Source: Amblyornis subalaris
Taxonomy: Eukaryota; Chordata; Aves; Passeriformes; Ptilonorhynchidae
NCBI GenBank assembly: GCA_018881555.1
Contig: JACAXG010000164.1
Location: 1,611,747 to 1,675,746, forward strand
Length of the DNA: 64,000 nucleotides
Reading direction: 5' to 3'
Made by a program: the position numbers and the translations under genes. Position 1 is the stretch's first letter. The number at the start of each line of letters is the position of its first letter. The notes beneath the pieces are model-generated. The model was given only the letters and a program-made list of their open reading frames with translations, searched no databases and was not told where the DNA came from. Shown one piece after another: positions 22,775 to 35,154 of this stretch.

Positions 22775-23433
22775 ATGATTGAAATAATAATATCTTGTTT
22801 AAAGGCTTTTTGATGCTACCAAATTAACCATCTTTTCCAGAATCAAGAAGTACTTAAATAGGACTACAAGGGATCTCTTTTTTCACTGTCTGGTCCTTTC
22901 TAATAGGCAACCTTCAAATGCTATCAAAAACTGATAGCATTCCATATGGATGTAATTTTGCTCTCTTGGCATACTTGTCNTAAAAGTCTCTCCCAGATGT
23001 GGATTCTACTGAAGATTTGAAATCAATAGTACTGAAAAGTGTAAGACTTCAGATATAAGGATGATGTAGGAATTTATTTTAATTAAATATGCAAAAGGTA
23101 ACTGGAGGGTTTTCAAAGCAGAAGAAGCAAACAAAAAAGTATCTCTGAGCTCAAGTGGGTGAACAACTTTCTTAAGAAAAGGAAATCAGATTTATAAAGG
23201 CGTAAGCATCTTCTAATAATATTTACTGACTAAAATGTCAAAGGGATAATCTATTTAGGAGAAACCTGGCAACTGAGACAGCATAGAAGGGTTAAAAAAG
23301 TGCTATCCAATAAAAACATTAGGCAATACTTGGAGCTATCCTAAAGAATGTTGATTTTTTTTGAGTTTCAGGAAATAACATGAAAATCAAGGGTCTTCTC
23401 AACCTTTCACTTTGTACACGTGGTATGGATTGT
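22775..23433. other. Non-genic stretch with a short hairpin
   Basis: AT-rich sequence without recognised genes. AATGCTATC (22917-22925) and GATAGCATT (22933-22941) form a perfect 9-bp inverted repeat with a 7-base loop. It is too short to interpret. Confidence 0.6.
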
Positions 23434-23835
23434 AACAGAATCACAGTCTGGATGAGGCTGGCAAGAATTTAGGCAATTTCCAATTAAGAAATTGCCTAAT
23501 CCATCTGTCTTTCTCAGTGCAAGGTCACCTACAGGAGGCTGCACAGGGCCTTATCCAGCTGAGATTTGAATATGCTCCACAGTCTTCCTGGAAAACTTAT
23601 TCCAGTGTTAGACCACATCACAGAAAAAAATATTTCTTTTATGATGAAATGAAATTTCTTGTATTTCAATTTGTGTCTCGTCTCTTGTCCTGTCTCTGGG
23701 TACCACTGAGAAGAGTCTGTCTCCATCTTCTTTACTTTTCCCTATCAGAAATTTATGCATGTGGATAAGATTCTCTTGAGCTTTCTTCACTCAAAGCTGG
23801 AGAGTCCCAACTCTCTATGCCTCTCCCTTTTACTG
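23434..23835 (-). mobile_element. Old CR1 LINE fragment
   Basis: CAGAATCACAGTCTGGATGAGG at the left is a degraded reverse-complement CR1 3' end. It is followed by CTCCACAGTCTTCCTGGAAA, ATTCCAGTGTTAGACCAC, TTGTCCTGTCTCTGGGTACC and AGAGTCTGTCTCCATC in CR1 order. Divergence is higher than in the copies at 12.4, 13.1 and 56.8 kb. A perfect 12-bp inverted repeat (23469-23480 with 23488-23499) sits inside it where normal CR1 has none. Confidence 0.8.
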
Positions 23836-24993
23836 TTCTTAAGTCCTTGAAGTATATAAATTTCCTGAAAAACTAAATTTCTCTGCCTTGCTAACAGCAA
23901 CAAAATGTATCAGGCTTAAAAAATTGACATTCCTCTAAAATTAGTTCAAGTCCAAAATTTCGCAGTTACTTTGAATGGAGAGACATTGTTTCCGTTCCAG
24001 GAACCCTTCTTCCATTTCTCCCACCCTGAAAATATTGTTCTGCATCTGCAAAATCTACCAGAAACTTATGCAAAATGATTTCTTCTACTGCTGAGACTAA
24101 TACCTCAACAAAAAGTATTGAAGACTTCTGATGGATAAAAACATAAAAGGTTTAAATATGTTTTTTTCTTACGTATATTACCTTTCATAGAGTAATTTAC
24201 CATCAGAAATGTAATTAGGAAGCACTGATAATTCCCTGAGCTTATGGTCTGTATTGTGCTCTGAGAAAGCAAAACTATATAAAACCATCAGGGATTTCAC
24301 TGTAATGTTGCTTCTTGGAGATATTATGTTTTCACATATGATTATTTGCTTTTTAGCACATATACCTCTGGATAATGACTCCATTTCTTTCCAAAGTGAG
24401 CCAGACTAGGGGCTTTCTTTAAAAGGTAAAATGTGGCCTGACCAAAATGTTTCTTCCAACAAATTTTTTTCTAGGATTTGGTTAAATATGATTGNTGGTT
24501 GAACAGATGAACTTAGTTCAGGCTGCCTTCATTACTCCTTAGTACAACTAGTGACCTATCTGCCAAAAACAGATGAAGAACATAGTTAAGAAAGAATTTT
24601 AAATCATGATTTGGGTGCCTTTTTATTCTAGCTACTAGAATGATACATATTGAACTTGTCTTTGTAAATTCATAGCACTTACCTGTCTTTCTAAAAAAGA
24701 ATCTTGTCACTTTTACATTATTTTTCCTTAGAATGCTGTTTTAGGGCTTACTGTCCATTTTTATAGACTAATGGTTAGTGTCTGCCCCCAAGAGCCAGCA
24801 CACAGGATTATGATAGATGGAAGAGTAATCAGGTCTTGTAATAGTGGGCATGTTTCCATATCAGAACAGAATCATTACTTTCTAATAATACTGTTACTTA
24901 ATACCAGCAAGAAAATATTCTCTTTATTCCAATTAAAAAAAATTACTACCACTAAATGTATGTTGCACTTATTCATAAGATATTAAATAGGAG

Positions 24994-25007
24994 TCACCAG
25001 ATGGTGC
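24994..25007 (+). promoter_or_regulatory. CTCF-like core motif
   Basis: TCACCAGATGGTGC fits the CTCF core (CCASYAGRKGGCRS) at 12 of 14 positions, including the AG and GG positions. Such a match can occur by chance in 64 kb, so this is only a candidate. Confidence 0.25.
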
Positions 25008-26921
25008 TGTAACACCTAATTTTATGAAGTCCTTTGTCTGAACAAACAAGCAGCTCTCTCTTTGGCCACAGGAAAAACTATATTCTTTCTAGTTTAATGA
25101 TGCACTTCATTTTAGGGAGAGCTCTTGCAAGCAACTAAAATATATGCTTTCTAGCTTGTTTTCGTTCATCAATCATATTTGTTGAGATAAGTAAATTTTT
25201 TGTGTTTGGGCTGAGAATCCTAAAACAGATGAATTTTCTGCGTGCAATGTGTCTCTGTGAGAAAAAAAGTAGGTGGTGTAAACTTAACACCTTAGGAACA
25301 TAAGGTAAACTGCTAATTTCATTCTCAAGATTGACTATCCCTTCACAGAAGACTAACAGTTTATCCATGATACATTAAAAAAAAAAGTCTTCTTTCATCC
25401 TTCTTCAGTTATTCAGGAAAGAAAACTTCCTTATTGGAGCACCTTGACACCAGTTTTGGTCAGTTGCAAAAGGAACACTGAAACCCGTGATAAATCATGT
25501 AGGTGTCTGAATTCATGGCATCTGACATGTTACACACTTTAATCTATGTACTCAGGTGAATTCAAACTTAAAGCTCTCTGTAATTTTCCATTTTGCATCT
25601 AAGGTATTCTCAGTTTAAAGACCTGTTGCCCAGGACCATTGACATATTCTGTTATATCTCTGATTGCTTTGACCAAAATGAAAACTCGCTTTTTTCAATC
25701 CGTGACTTTTGAAAGCATTACAGACTTTTAAGTAAAAAAGGAATGGTAAAAAGCTTAACATAGGAACTATTTATTGACTTTTAAACTCTGTAGACTTATA
25801 AATCTTCCCTTTAAACACAGCCAGGTATTATTTGCTTAGAGCTCCTTGGCTATTTCACCATCTCAAGTGAAAAATCCAATAATGGTTCCTCCTGTAGCTC
25901 TGCAGTAACCAAAAAACACTGAAAAGCATTAAGAAAAGGAGGTATGGGACAATATTTTTTTTTAAATCTGAAATCAAAAGCTTAATTGGAACTTCATTCT
26001 TCTGTTTTAATTATATTTCCTCAATCACTTTGTACTTCACTCAAACTTTCCCCTCTGTACTTGCTTAGTCACTGCTTCATCTTGTATTTTTGCCATCAGG
26101 TGCACCTGCTTCTTGTTTTGGTACAGAAGAGGCATTGAAAAGCCTCTTTCTATCAACTGGAAAGAAGTATGAAATATTTTTGTTCATGTATTCCAGAAAA
26201 TGAACATGATGTATTCTCTCTAAAACTTGAAACAAGGTCTCCTGAGTTCTGATTCATGCTAAGAATAGACCACAATAAATATCAAAGCCAGCATGGAAAA
26301 CAGGAGAACACATGCAGAAGCTCATATTCCAGTCAGGCTTAAAATTAATAGTACAATAAAACATGTTCTGATTATTTTAAAAAGTTTTTCATGATTAGTT
26401 AAATGACCAAATGGTGCTTCAGAATTACCAGTTTGACAGTTGCTCTTCAGGTCAGAGGACTACACTATTGAGCTGAGGCACTGCGTACCTTTTCATACAA
26501 GAACTTGCAAAAGTACTTGAGGATAAGAAAGAAAACTGCTCTACATAACTTATGTTAATCAAAAAAAAAAGGAAGCAAAAAATCAGGAAATATTGAAATA
26601 ATAGATCATTCAGTGTTTGACTATAAACAAGTTCTAATCTTTATTTGTGCATATTGTAGTCTAGGTAATTTCAGCCTCCATCTCTTAAAAAAAAGCTTTC
26701 AAAATGCAAGTAATTTTAATGTAAAACCTTTAATACATCTCTTAACTATTTATTTATTTAAATACCTAATTAACTTAGCACTTAAAGACATATTTTATAG
26801 TTTGAATTTATCTGCTTTAAGCTTGATATACAGTCTAAGGTTGGAACTCAACTGGATGACTGTGACCACTGCGTATTATAACGGATTTTAGTTCATGTCT
26901 CTCTGTAGAATAGCTGAGGGG

Positions 26922-26938
26922 AAAAAAAAAAAAAAAAA
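26922..26938. repeat. Poly-A tract
   Basis: An uninterrupted run of 17 A between GGGG and GG. No transposon body with a matching end is visible. Confidence 0.8.
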
Positions 26939-27749
26939 GGAGTTGATCAAGGTCTCTTCAACTGTCTCAAAGCTAAAATAAGACCTTTTATTATATTTGC
27001 TTCAGTGAAACTTCCAAACATTGACTAATACCAAGTAATATTACTGAACTTAAACTAAGGTATCTGGTGTATGCTTTAAACAGTCTTATGGCTAATTCTT
27101 AAATTATATGCACATAGAGTAGAAAAGTAGAAGCCCTATATTCAGTTTTATAGATGGAAAGTGTGATGCCAGCTAAAATTACCTGCGGAGCTCCAGAAAT
27201 TCAAAGAATCTCTCTGCAATGTTAATTATGTTGAAAAAAAAATCATTGGTTTATCACTGTCATTTTTCCCAAGCAGTAGTTTTCAAATCCTATTAAATAG
27301 CTATTCTCCATTAAAGAGCTTTAAGAAAGATCAGAAATACTTCTCCATGGTTATTGTTTTAGTGCTTGATTGTTGTATTTATGTCAGGAGCACAGATGCT
27401 TTTTGTTAATCNGCAGTAAGGTTTAGTTCCATTAGAACTTTCACACCCACTTATCGCAAGGCGTAGATGAAGTAGCCATCTGTGTAAATTTAAAAACTTT
27501 TTTGAGAGAGTCCAAATTACCAGTTTATACATTTAAAGCAGACTATTTTTTATCCCTTGGCTAATCTGTTTAGACCTGCATTTCATANATCGGTGTATTT
27601 ACATTTTTACCATTCAGGTAATCAAATATTTTGGTTAAATAGCATTTATTCTGAATAAAATTGCATATGCAGTATTTCAGTCAGCTATTTTCTAGCATTA
27701 TATGAACCATCTACAATAAAACCTCACAAGGTCAGAAAATAGTTGGAAC

Positions 27750-27779
27750 TTTTTTTTTTTTTCTTTTTTTTCTCTTTTT
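27750..27779. repeat. T-rich tract
   Basis: A 30-base run of T broken by single C residues. Confidence 0.8.
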
Positions 27780-30700
27780 AAATTACACTTTCAGTATATA
27801 ATTATCAGCATGACATTAATACCTATTCTCTTTTGAGATATGATGTTGATACTAGTTTATAGTGTGATCATACAATAGTTTTACCTGTGTATTGGTCTAC
27901 CAATCAAACCAGGAAAATGATGCAATTTAGAAAAACCTTGAAGAGTTAAATCTTTATTGTAGCAAATTTAATGTTTAATATTTAAGAAATCCAGTCATAT
28001 AAGATCATATAAAAGATTTTGAAAGGATTTTTCTGCACATGAAAATGTTCTGTTGTACCAATCTCCTAAAAACATTGCTTATAAATATCTTAAAACCTAT
28101 TATAATTGGAACAATTATTTCTAAGCTACCTTTGGGACCAATATCTGTCAGGCACCCTATAATTAGTCCAAATATACAACCATGAGCTTTCAAAATGCAG
28201 AAGATACAGAAGTAACAATCACCAAAACTTATCTGTCACTTAATTGTCTCCATCAGTATTTTTGAAGTTAGTTCCTCATGTTTTCATTCACCACTGGAAG
28301 AACCAAATTTTTGGATGTCAAATAATTTTTACACTTAAAAACTTATTTCTCTAGAATCGGTTTCACCTTAGAACATCTCCTAGTGAGTCTAAGCCTAGAA
28401 TCACTCTTTACTTAAAACACACAGTCAGAGAAATTCCCTGTCTTGTACAAGGCAGGCACATTCCTTATTACTAAAGCAAGATGGTTATTTCGCACAGTTT
28501 GCATGGGTAAGACTACTCCCATCAATGCTGTATTTAGAGGCAAGTTGTGTTTAGTACCAGACATACTTTTTTTTATTCCTTCATTCCATCACCTTCTTTG
28601 GATACAGATAGCTAAATTTGACTTTTACTGTCACTGTGAGCCAAGAATAACAATGATCAACTTGGCACTAAGAAGCTGCAAAGATGCAGCAATACCACAT
28701 GTGTAAACATTCAGAATGAATCTGGTCACCTAAATGCAGAAGTATGACTTGTCATGCTGAATTACTACAAATAAAGCATGATTGATTGATTATACCCTGT
28801 CATAAGAGGTTNCCTCAGAGTAAAGGAATTAATTTAGATAAATACAAGGTAGTAATACACTTAGGAAAATGTCATATCACTGGGATGTACAAAACTAGTA
28901 AGATCTAGCTAGGAAATTGATAGCACTGCAGACCTTACAGCTGCATGATATTGCAGAAAATGTTTTCTTTTTATAAATAGGTGGTTCATGCAACAGAGAA
29001 AGTAATACAGTCTTAGTAAAAATTTAACCCTGAAGTAAATTTTGTAATTATCATATTAAAATTGAGTAAGAAAAAAATACCCCCCTAAAATTTATAATCT
29101 GGGATACATTACTGCTCTTGAATATCTACTGGAAGAAGGGGACAAACCCAAAGTTGATTGTGTATCAACTGAGATACAAGAGATGCCTCTGAATGAGTTT
29201 AGGAATAATTTAAGCTTTAAAAATCAGTGAGAAGATCAGCATGAAACAGTCTACAAAGTGCAAGAATGTGTGTTTCAGACTGCAACTGATTCTCTGAATG
29301 ATTCCCAATTAGAGTGGGTACAATTTTACAGAGAAGACATAATACTGGAGGCCCAACTACAGAGAATTTGACTGTAGACATAAAAATAATTACAAAATTG
29401 GTTCCATTTTCAATAATTTTTCCTGTCTTTCTCGAAATCCTTTACAGATTGCCATTACTTTTTGGGTAATGTGATAGTAGTTCAAAATTGAAGTCATTTT
29501 GCGTCTCCAAGACACTTAACTTGNACCTAAAGTTTTTTGTCCAGTAATGCATCTGTATCACTAAGACACTAAAAGAGGACTTCAGGTGGTAAAACCTCAG
29601 CCCCTTCTGCAGGCTCAGTTTCTGTGTGTACTAATGTAGATTTAGATGCATAGAGATCCCTCTTGTTGTTTTATATATCCATCTCATACTGGCAAAATTC
29701 ACCTCCTTGACTAAGTGTTTCTGATATCCTTCCAGACATTACATAATTAAGTTCTTTCATGGCAGCTCCCTGTAATTTCTGTAAATTTAAATTGACTTCA
29801 GATAGTACCTGCCTTTCTCAAGTACTTGAGGTCTGAAAGGTGACGAATGAGCATAGAGAGCCATGAGGGGCTGCTGTTTCCATTCCGTGCCAAAGGATCT
29901 GTGTCTGCCTTAAGTGTGTCTGTATCAGGACTAGTATTGGAATGTGTTGCACATTGTTTTGCTTTCAAAGCCATCACAGTAGCCCATGTGGCATTGTGTC
30001 AAGTAAGGAGTGATTTCGCACCTTTAGCAGAGGATGTGGGTCACTAGTAGTGGTTGTAGGCTTGGTGGTTATCATGGTTTTCTTCTGGAAGATAAAAGGC
30101 TTTCATTTTCAACAAAGGCTGTCTTTATGGAGGTATTCCTCTTTACGGCCTGCCATATGTTCTGGGGGTTTATAATTCATGTTTGCAATGTATTTTTCAT
30201 AAGTTCATCTGTGCATATGTGGAGAGGAAGAAGATGTAGCAGGCAAGGTAAAAGAGTAACATTTAGGCTGGGGTCCACTCAGCCTTTCATTCTTGAGTTA
30301 GCAGTCTAAAATGTTTTTGCTGGGAAATGTAAAGGTTTTGAACAAATAGAAGGTTGTACCACAAAGGGAAGACTGCTATATATTTTGGAGTAATTATAAT
30401 TTATCCAATTAGCTTAGAAAGCCTGAGTGAATCAGTCTTAATTAATGTTGCAGCAAATCTGGAATTAGGATTCAAGTCTAAACTAAGCACGTCAGATATT
30501 TGATGGATGGAGATAGGCACTTTAAGGAGGTCTACAATGAAAAGTCTAAATATGGGCAGATGCTAATACCTTCATACTTCCCCTCAACAACTCACTAGCT
30601 GGTAAAGCTGCTTCTTAATTTAGCTGTAGTGAAGCTGCCAACAGAAAATATTCATGGCACCTCCCTCTCTTCCATAGCTATATTAAGGTAGGATTCACTT

Positions 30701-31264
30701 AAGAATTACTGGTTTACTAGGCTTCAGTGTTGGAGCAATTCCATCAAAGCCAAAGTATAGTTAAATCCCAAAGGGTAAAGTTAGTACTGGGAATTGTGAG
30801 AACTGAAACATGATTTTCAACATCTTCCATAGGTTATGCATTTGACCCAAAATAAATGATTTAGGCTTATCTTTCTTTTTTCTGACATCCCATTAACAAA
30901 GAACAAGTCTTGTGTACGCTTACCGGTCACAAGTACTCTAAGGACTGTTTGGCATCTCCAGAAGTTTTTCCTATACTTTTGTTCTATTAATTTGGTTGTA
31001 GTTTTCTACATCGTATCCTATTATCCTCTTTTAAGTTTTTCAACACTAATTGTCATCAGGAAGCATGGAATAACTAGTGAAAAAACAAAGGATTTGAAAT
31101 ATATACACTAAATTTAAGAAAGATGAGTCCATTACATCCTGTTAAATACTATCATGCAATTAATTAATTTTGTCTGGTTATTCTTATGCTGAAGGCAATA
31201 ATCTTTGTTATGCTAGTTTACGCCCAGTAAGAACATCGCAGTAGGATAATAGCACTTTAGTAGG

Positions 31265-31645
31265 ACTGACTGGGAGGATGTGGCATGGGCTGGAGCCCGG
31301 GAGCTGGGGGACTCCCCAGGCTCTGGCAGCCAGGGTCACTCCTACCCATCAGCCAGGAGCAGGGCATCTGAGGGGCACTGGGAAGCCCCAGCCCCAGACA
31401 TCAGGCTGGGGGACAGGCTGAGACAAGGTCAGGACATAAACCCAGAGGTGACGTCAGCTTGGTGGGGCCCATGGCCAGACAGGGCAGGGTTGTGGGGAGC
31501 TGGAGACTCGCCCTACTGTGGCATCACTGGGGTAGGGGCTGACAGATCCCAGGGGACTAAGATAGGTCATGGGCAAGGTGGGGAGAGCCCAGGGGGATTG
31601 GTCAGGAACAGTCAGGCCTGTTTGTGCCCTCAAGGCCCCAGATGT
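31265..31645. other. Isolated GC-rich islet with a perfect CRE
   Basis: About 380 bases of GC-rich sequence, with G-runs mainly on the plus strand, stand out sharply from the AT-rich flanks. CpG pairs are very few (I count three), so this is not a CpG island. TGACGTCA, the full CREB/ATF palindrome, lies at 31449-31456. A 135-codon plus-strand ORF (31280-31687) and an 81-codon minus-strand ORF cross it. Both are Gly/Pro/Ser/Ala-rich, as expected of GC-rich sequence, and neither is recognised. Just right of it, TGTGTAGGGGTCTACACA (31681-31698) is a perfect 7-bp inverted repeat. Options are an old methylated repeat, a retrogene scrap or a regulatory element. Confidence 0.6.
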
Positions 31646-33514
31646 GATACTCATGCAGTAGATACCCAAATTATTGTCTATGTGTAGGGGTCTACACACC
31701 TGACATAGATGTGATAACTTCCTGTATAGTAACTGATTATATGGCTAAAACAACCAACAGCAGTGATTTAGTCTACTCTACAGCAAAACAGTGGAATAAC
31801 AGTTTAAGCTAAAGAATTACACAGGTGTTCATTCATTTGAAATGCTCTGGGACACTTTCTGATCCAGTACTGTTCCTCTGCTTCATTCCTGATGTCTAAT
31901 GCTTGCATGACTTTAGCTCCTAGTGCTCTTTTAGCTCTTTCTTTTAACTCCTGATCAGTTTTTAATTATCTGTTCCTGTTATTGACTCTTGACCTTGGAC
32001 TTACCTTTTCGCACATCTCCAGTCTGTTTTATTCCCCGAGATCTTTTCCTTGATTCCCAATATTGTGCTGAACTTTTACAGCTCTAGAGCTGCTAAATAT
32101 CTACAACTTTATGAGGGTTATGAAATTCTATTTTTTTTTAATAGCTGCATCATCAAAAAAGGTCCATTTGCACAATTTTAATTATTGGGATTTTGTGTTC
32201 TGTTGTCACTGAAACGCAATAACCAGTCTTCCAGATTCTCTTGTACTATTTTTGTGTGCCACTTTTCACAATATAGCATTGAACTTCTTTAGATCATGGC
32301 TTTCATAAAATTTCTTCCATATATTTCTTTTATTTTTTAGTACTTTATTTTCTGTTCAACACGACAGAAAACCTCTTTAAGTTCATTAAATCTTTATATG
32401 TGAAAACAAGNATGCATAACAGGAATAACCTTTTTCTGTGCCTACAGTGTAAATCTTTTGAATTTAATTCTAGTCAATGTCTAACAGTGAGATTAATTTC
32501 TGTGGTGTAGATTAATTTATGTATTGCTAGCAAGAGAATTTCACTACAGCTTACATGCGGCAGTGATCAGGGCTTGTAAAGTTCCTGTTATACTCTGGAC
32601 ATTTTTTTTGATTCATCCTTACAAAAGGCAACTAGTACCATATGAGATAGCCTAGTGTATCTGTGGCATACATATTTGATTGACAGAAGTTGTGTAGGAT
32701 CTGTGGGAGATTTGTGTGACACTGGATAGGGAGCTGGAAGCCAAATGAGATGTGTCTTGACATGGTAATGGACTCACTAAAGCAAACCCTTAGTTCACAT
32801 GATAATGTCTATATTTAGACAGAAGATTAACTTGCAAGAATTCTGCAAGAGTACCTATTCTTATTTCTGTATATTAAGTCATTAACTAAAAAAAAAATTT
32901 TGTACCTTTTATTTTATATTATTATGAAGACTGGTATTTCATGATCAAATTTTATACAACTTAATTAGTATGTGTTCAAAGCAGTGCACATACTTCTTCC
33001 TTATATTCTTAAACTTGTTCTGTTCTTAATGTTCCATATATATTGGCTCTTGCAATTTCTAAAATGTTACCTTTTCCACTTACTCGAAATTGCTTACAGT
33101 AACTAATGCTGTGTTTCACAGTGTACTTAATATTCATTCGTTGAAAGCAAAACCAACTATTCATGTAACCTTCAGATTTTGGTCAGTTTTCAACTCAGTG
33201 GTCGACAGTAAGAAGGACTTCCACCTGAAACAAAAAAAGTGTGTAGGTAATTTAGTGCTAGGTATATAGCAGATGATTCTTATAACAGGAGAGTACAGGC
33301 CTATTGGAAAATATTCCTGAAAGGCCCTCCACTAAAAGTGGAGCTATTTAGCTAAATCTTCTAAAGGCTTTAAATGGCAAGCATTTACATGCTTGTTAAT
33401 AAGCATAAAATCAGTTTTTGGTTTAAGCTTAAGAGAAAGAATAGTGGTTTATTGAAAAATAAATGATGAATATATATGATTAAATATGTTCTCTTGAAAG
33501 TTTGGACAGAAAGA

Positions 33515-33575
33515 AACCCCAAAACAAACCAACAAACCAAACAAAAAACCAAAAATACACACCCCACAAAAACCA
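33515..33575. repeat. AAACC/AAAC low-complexity tract
   Basis: CCCCAAAACAAACCAACAAACC-type A/C-rich sequence. It produces a hydrophobic minus-strand ORF that is not a real gene. Confidence 0.75.
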
Positions 33576-35120
33576 CATCAATTTAGAAGACCTTAAAGGG
33601 CTTCAACATTATTTGTATGATTTGTGATCAACAGCCTAAGACTTTACTTTGATGTAAGCTTACAGATCTGATGTTATTAGTGAAAATATTATTATTAGCA
33701 CTGTGTTACCAGATATGAAATGACCTTTAAGTACTTAGGTCAGTTTCTGATATAGGCCTACAATTCCAAAATTGTGACAACAAATAAAACTGTTAAGCTA
33801 AAGCTAACCTTTTAACAGGTGAGACAAAACACTTTGGACAGCTTAAGATCTTCCTTAAGAAGATACTTGCATAGCTACTTTTTGTGATGCATATGCTCTG
33901 TGAATAAACATTAACATTCTAGATCTGTCTTTTCACACAACTGTAAAGAAGATCTAATGGGAAATTTTGCCAAATGTTTCAGTTAGAAAGATTTTATTAT
34001 TTGCAATGATACAATTTTTTTTCTCTCTTATAACACTGTTTTAGAAATTGAAATGTTATTGCTCCAGAATATTTTGAAATGCAATTCAAAATTTTATGTT
34101 ATAATTAAATCTTTAAATTATTTCTTCAATACTTAATTACTATTTGTAGTGATTGTAGTGCAGTAGCTTCATACTTTGGTGGGTCATAGGAACTGAAATA
34201 GTCTATATGTATGTAATTTTGTGTTTAAATGATCAAAGGCAGCTTCCAGTCAGATCATATTGAAACACGGTGTCTTATTTTCTAGATCAAACTACGTCTG
34301 TTCTGTAATGAGAATATTTATTTTGGCTTCAAATAAGAATTAAATCAAATAGGAGTTTTTTGAAGTTACCTTAAAAATTGACATTCTTGTGTTTTGATCA
34401 TCTATTCAACAATAAACTGAGAGTATAAATACATACATAGGAAAGCAGCAGGCATCCTTCATGAACAACTTTTCAGTAGATTAGATTAAAGTAAAAGGAT
34501 CCTTTTCCTAACATTTTAATTTCCAAAGTGACTTAGAATTCTGGTAGCAGAGCAATTTATGGAGAAAAAAATGATATAGAGGATGTTCTAAAGTCTTTAC
34601 CTATGACTAAAATACTAAATAAAATGGTCTAGAGACTGGCCCCCAAACCTGAGACAAACCAGCACATCATGTTCCTGTCTGTTCACCTAAATTCTGTTAT
34701 TTACCTAGCCTGCCCCACATCTGGGAACAGATATGGACTTTTGGGCATAGTCCATGGCTTGTGCTAACTTCTGAGTTGTCCTCAGCTGTTCACGTAGAAA
34801 GTTATTTGGCCTGATCAAAACTGTGTCAGGGATCACAATATATTAGTACAGATAACCATGTTTCCATCTTTATCAAAATTTGTGTTCTCTGGCAGAGTTT
34901 GATTTATAACTATAATTGTAAACATTGAGAATTGCTTGTTAAATTATTTCTCTTCTATTTTCCTGAAGCATTAAGGAAATTTTTTTTCAAATTCTGACTT
35001 CCTAAATGTTTCATCCTCCACAATTCCACTCTCTAAGGCAAAGATGCCTTCACAAATGCAAAGATGATGTTCAGTCAGAAAAACATGAAAAATCAATGGG
35101 GTGAGGATTACAGGCCCTGT

Positions 35121-35154
35121 AATAAATAAATAAAAATACAATTAAATAAATAAG
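35121..35154. repeat. AAAT-type microsatellite
   Basis: AATAAATAAATAAAAATACAATTAAATAAATAAG, an imperfect AAAT repeat. Confidence 0.8.

Larger units (their letters stand above)
23836..31264. other. Long AT-rich non-genic stretch
   Basis: No exon, RNA gene or well-preserved transposon was recognised. It includes a CTCF-like motif at 24994-25007 and homopolymer tracts at 26922-26938 (A) and 27750-27779 (T/C). A region at about 28800-28930 has wording loosely like an internal CR1 segment, but it is too diverged to call. Short ORFs look random. Confidence 0.55.

Noticed and set aside
28800..29300. Loose similarity to internal CR1 sequence
   Set aside because: Only a few phrases resemble CR1 and no 3' end is seen; too diverged to call without an alignment.
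33385..33576. Membrane-protein-like minus-strand ORF
   Set aside because: It reads through an AAAC/AAACC repeat; there is no family similarity.
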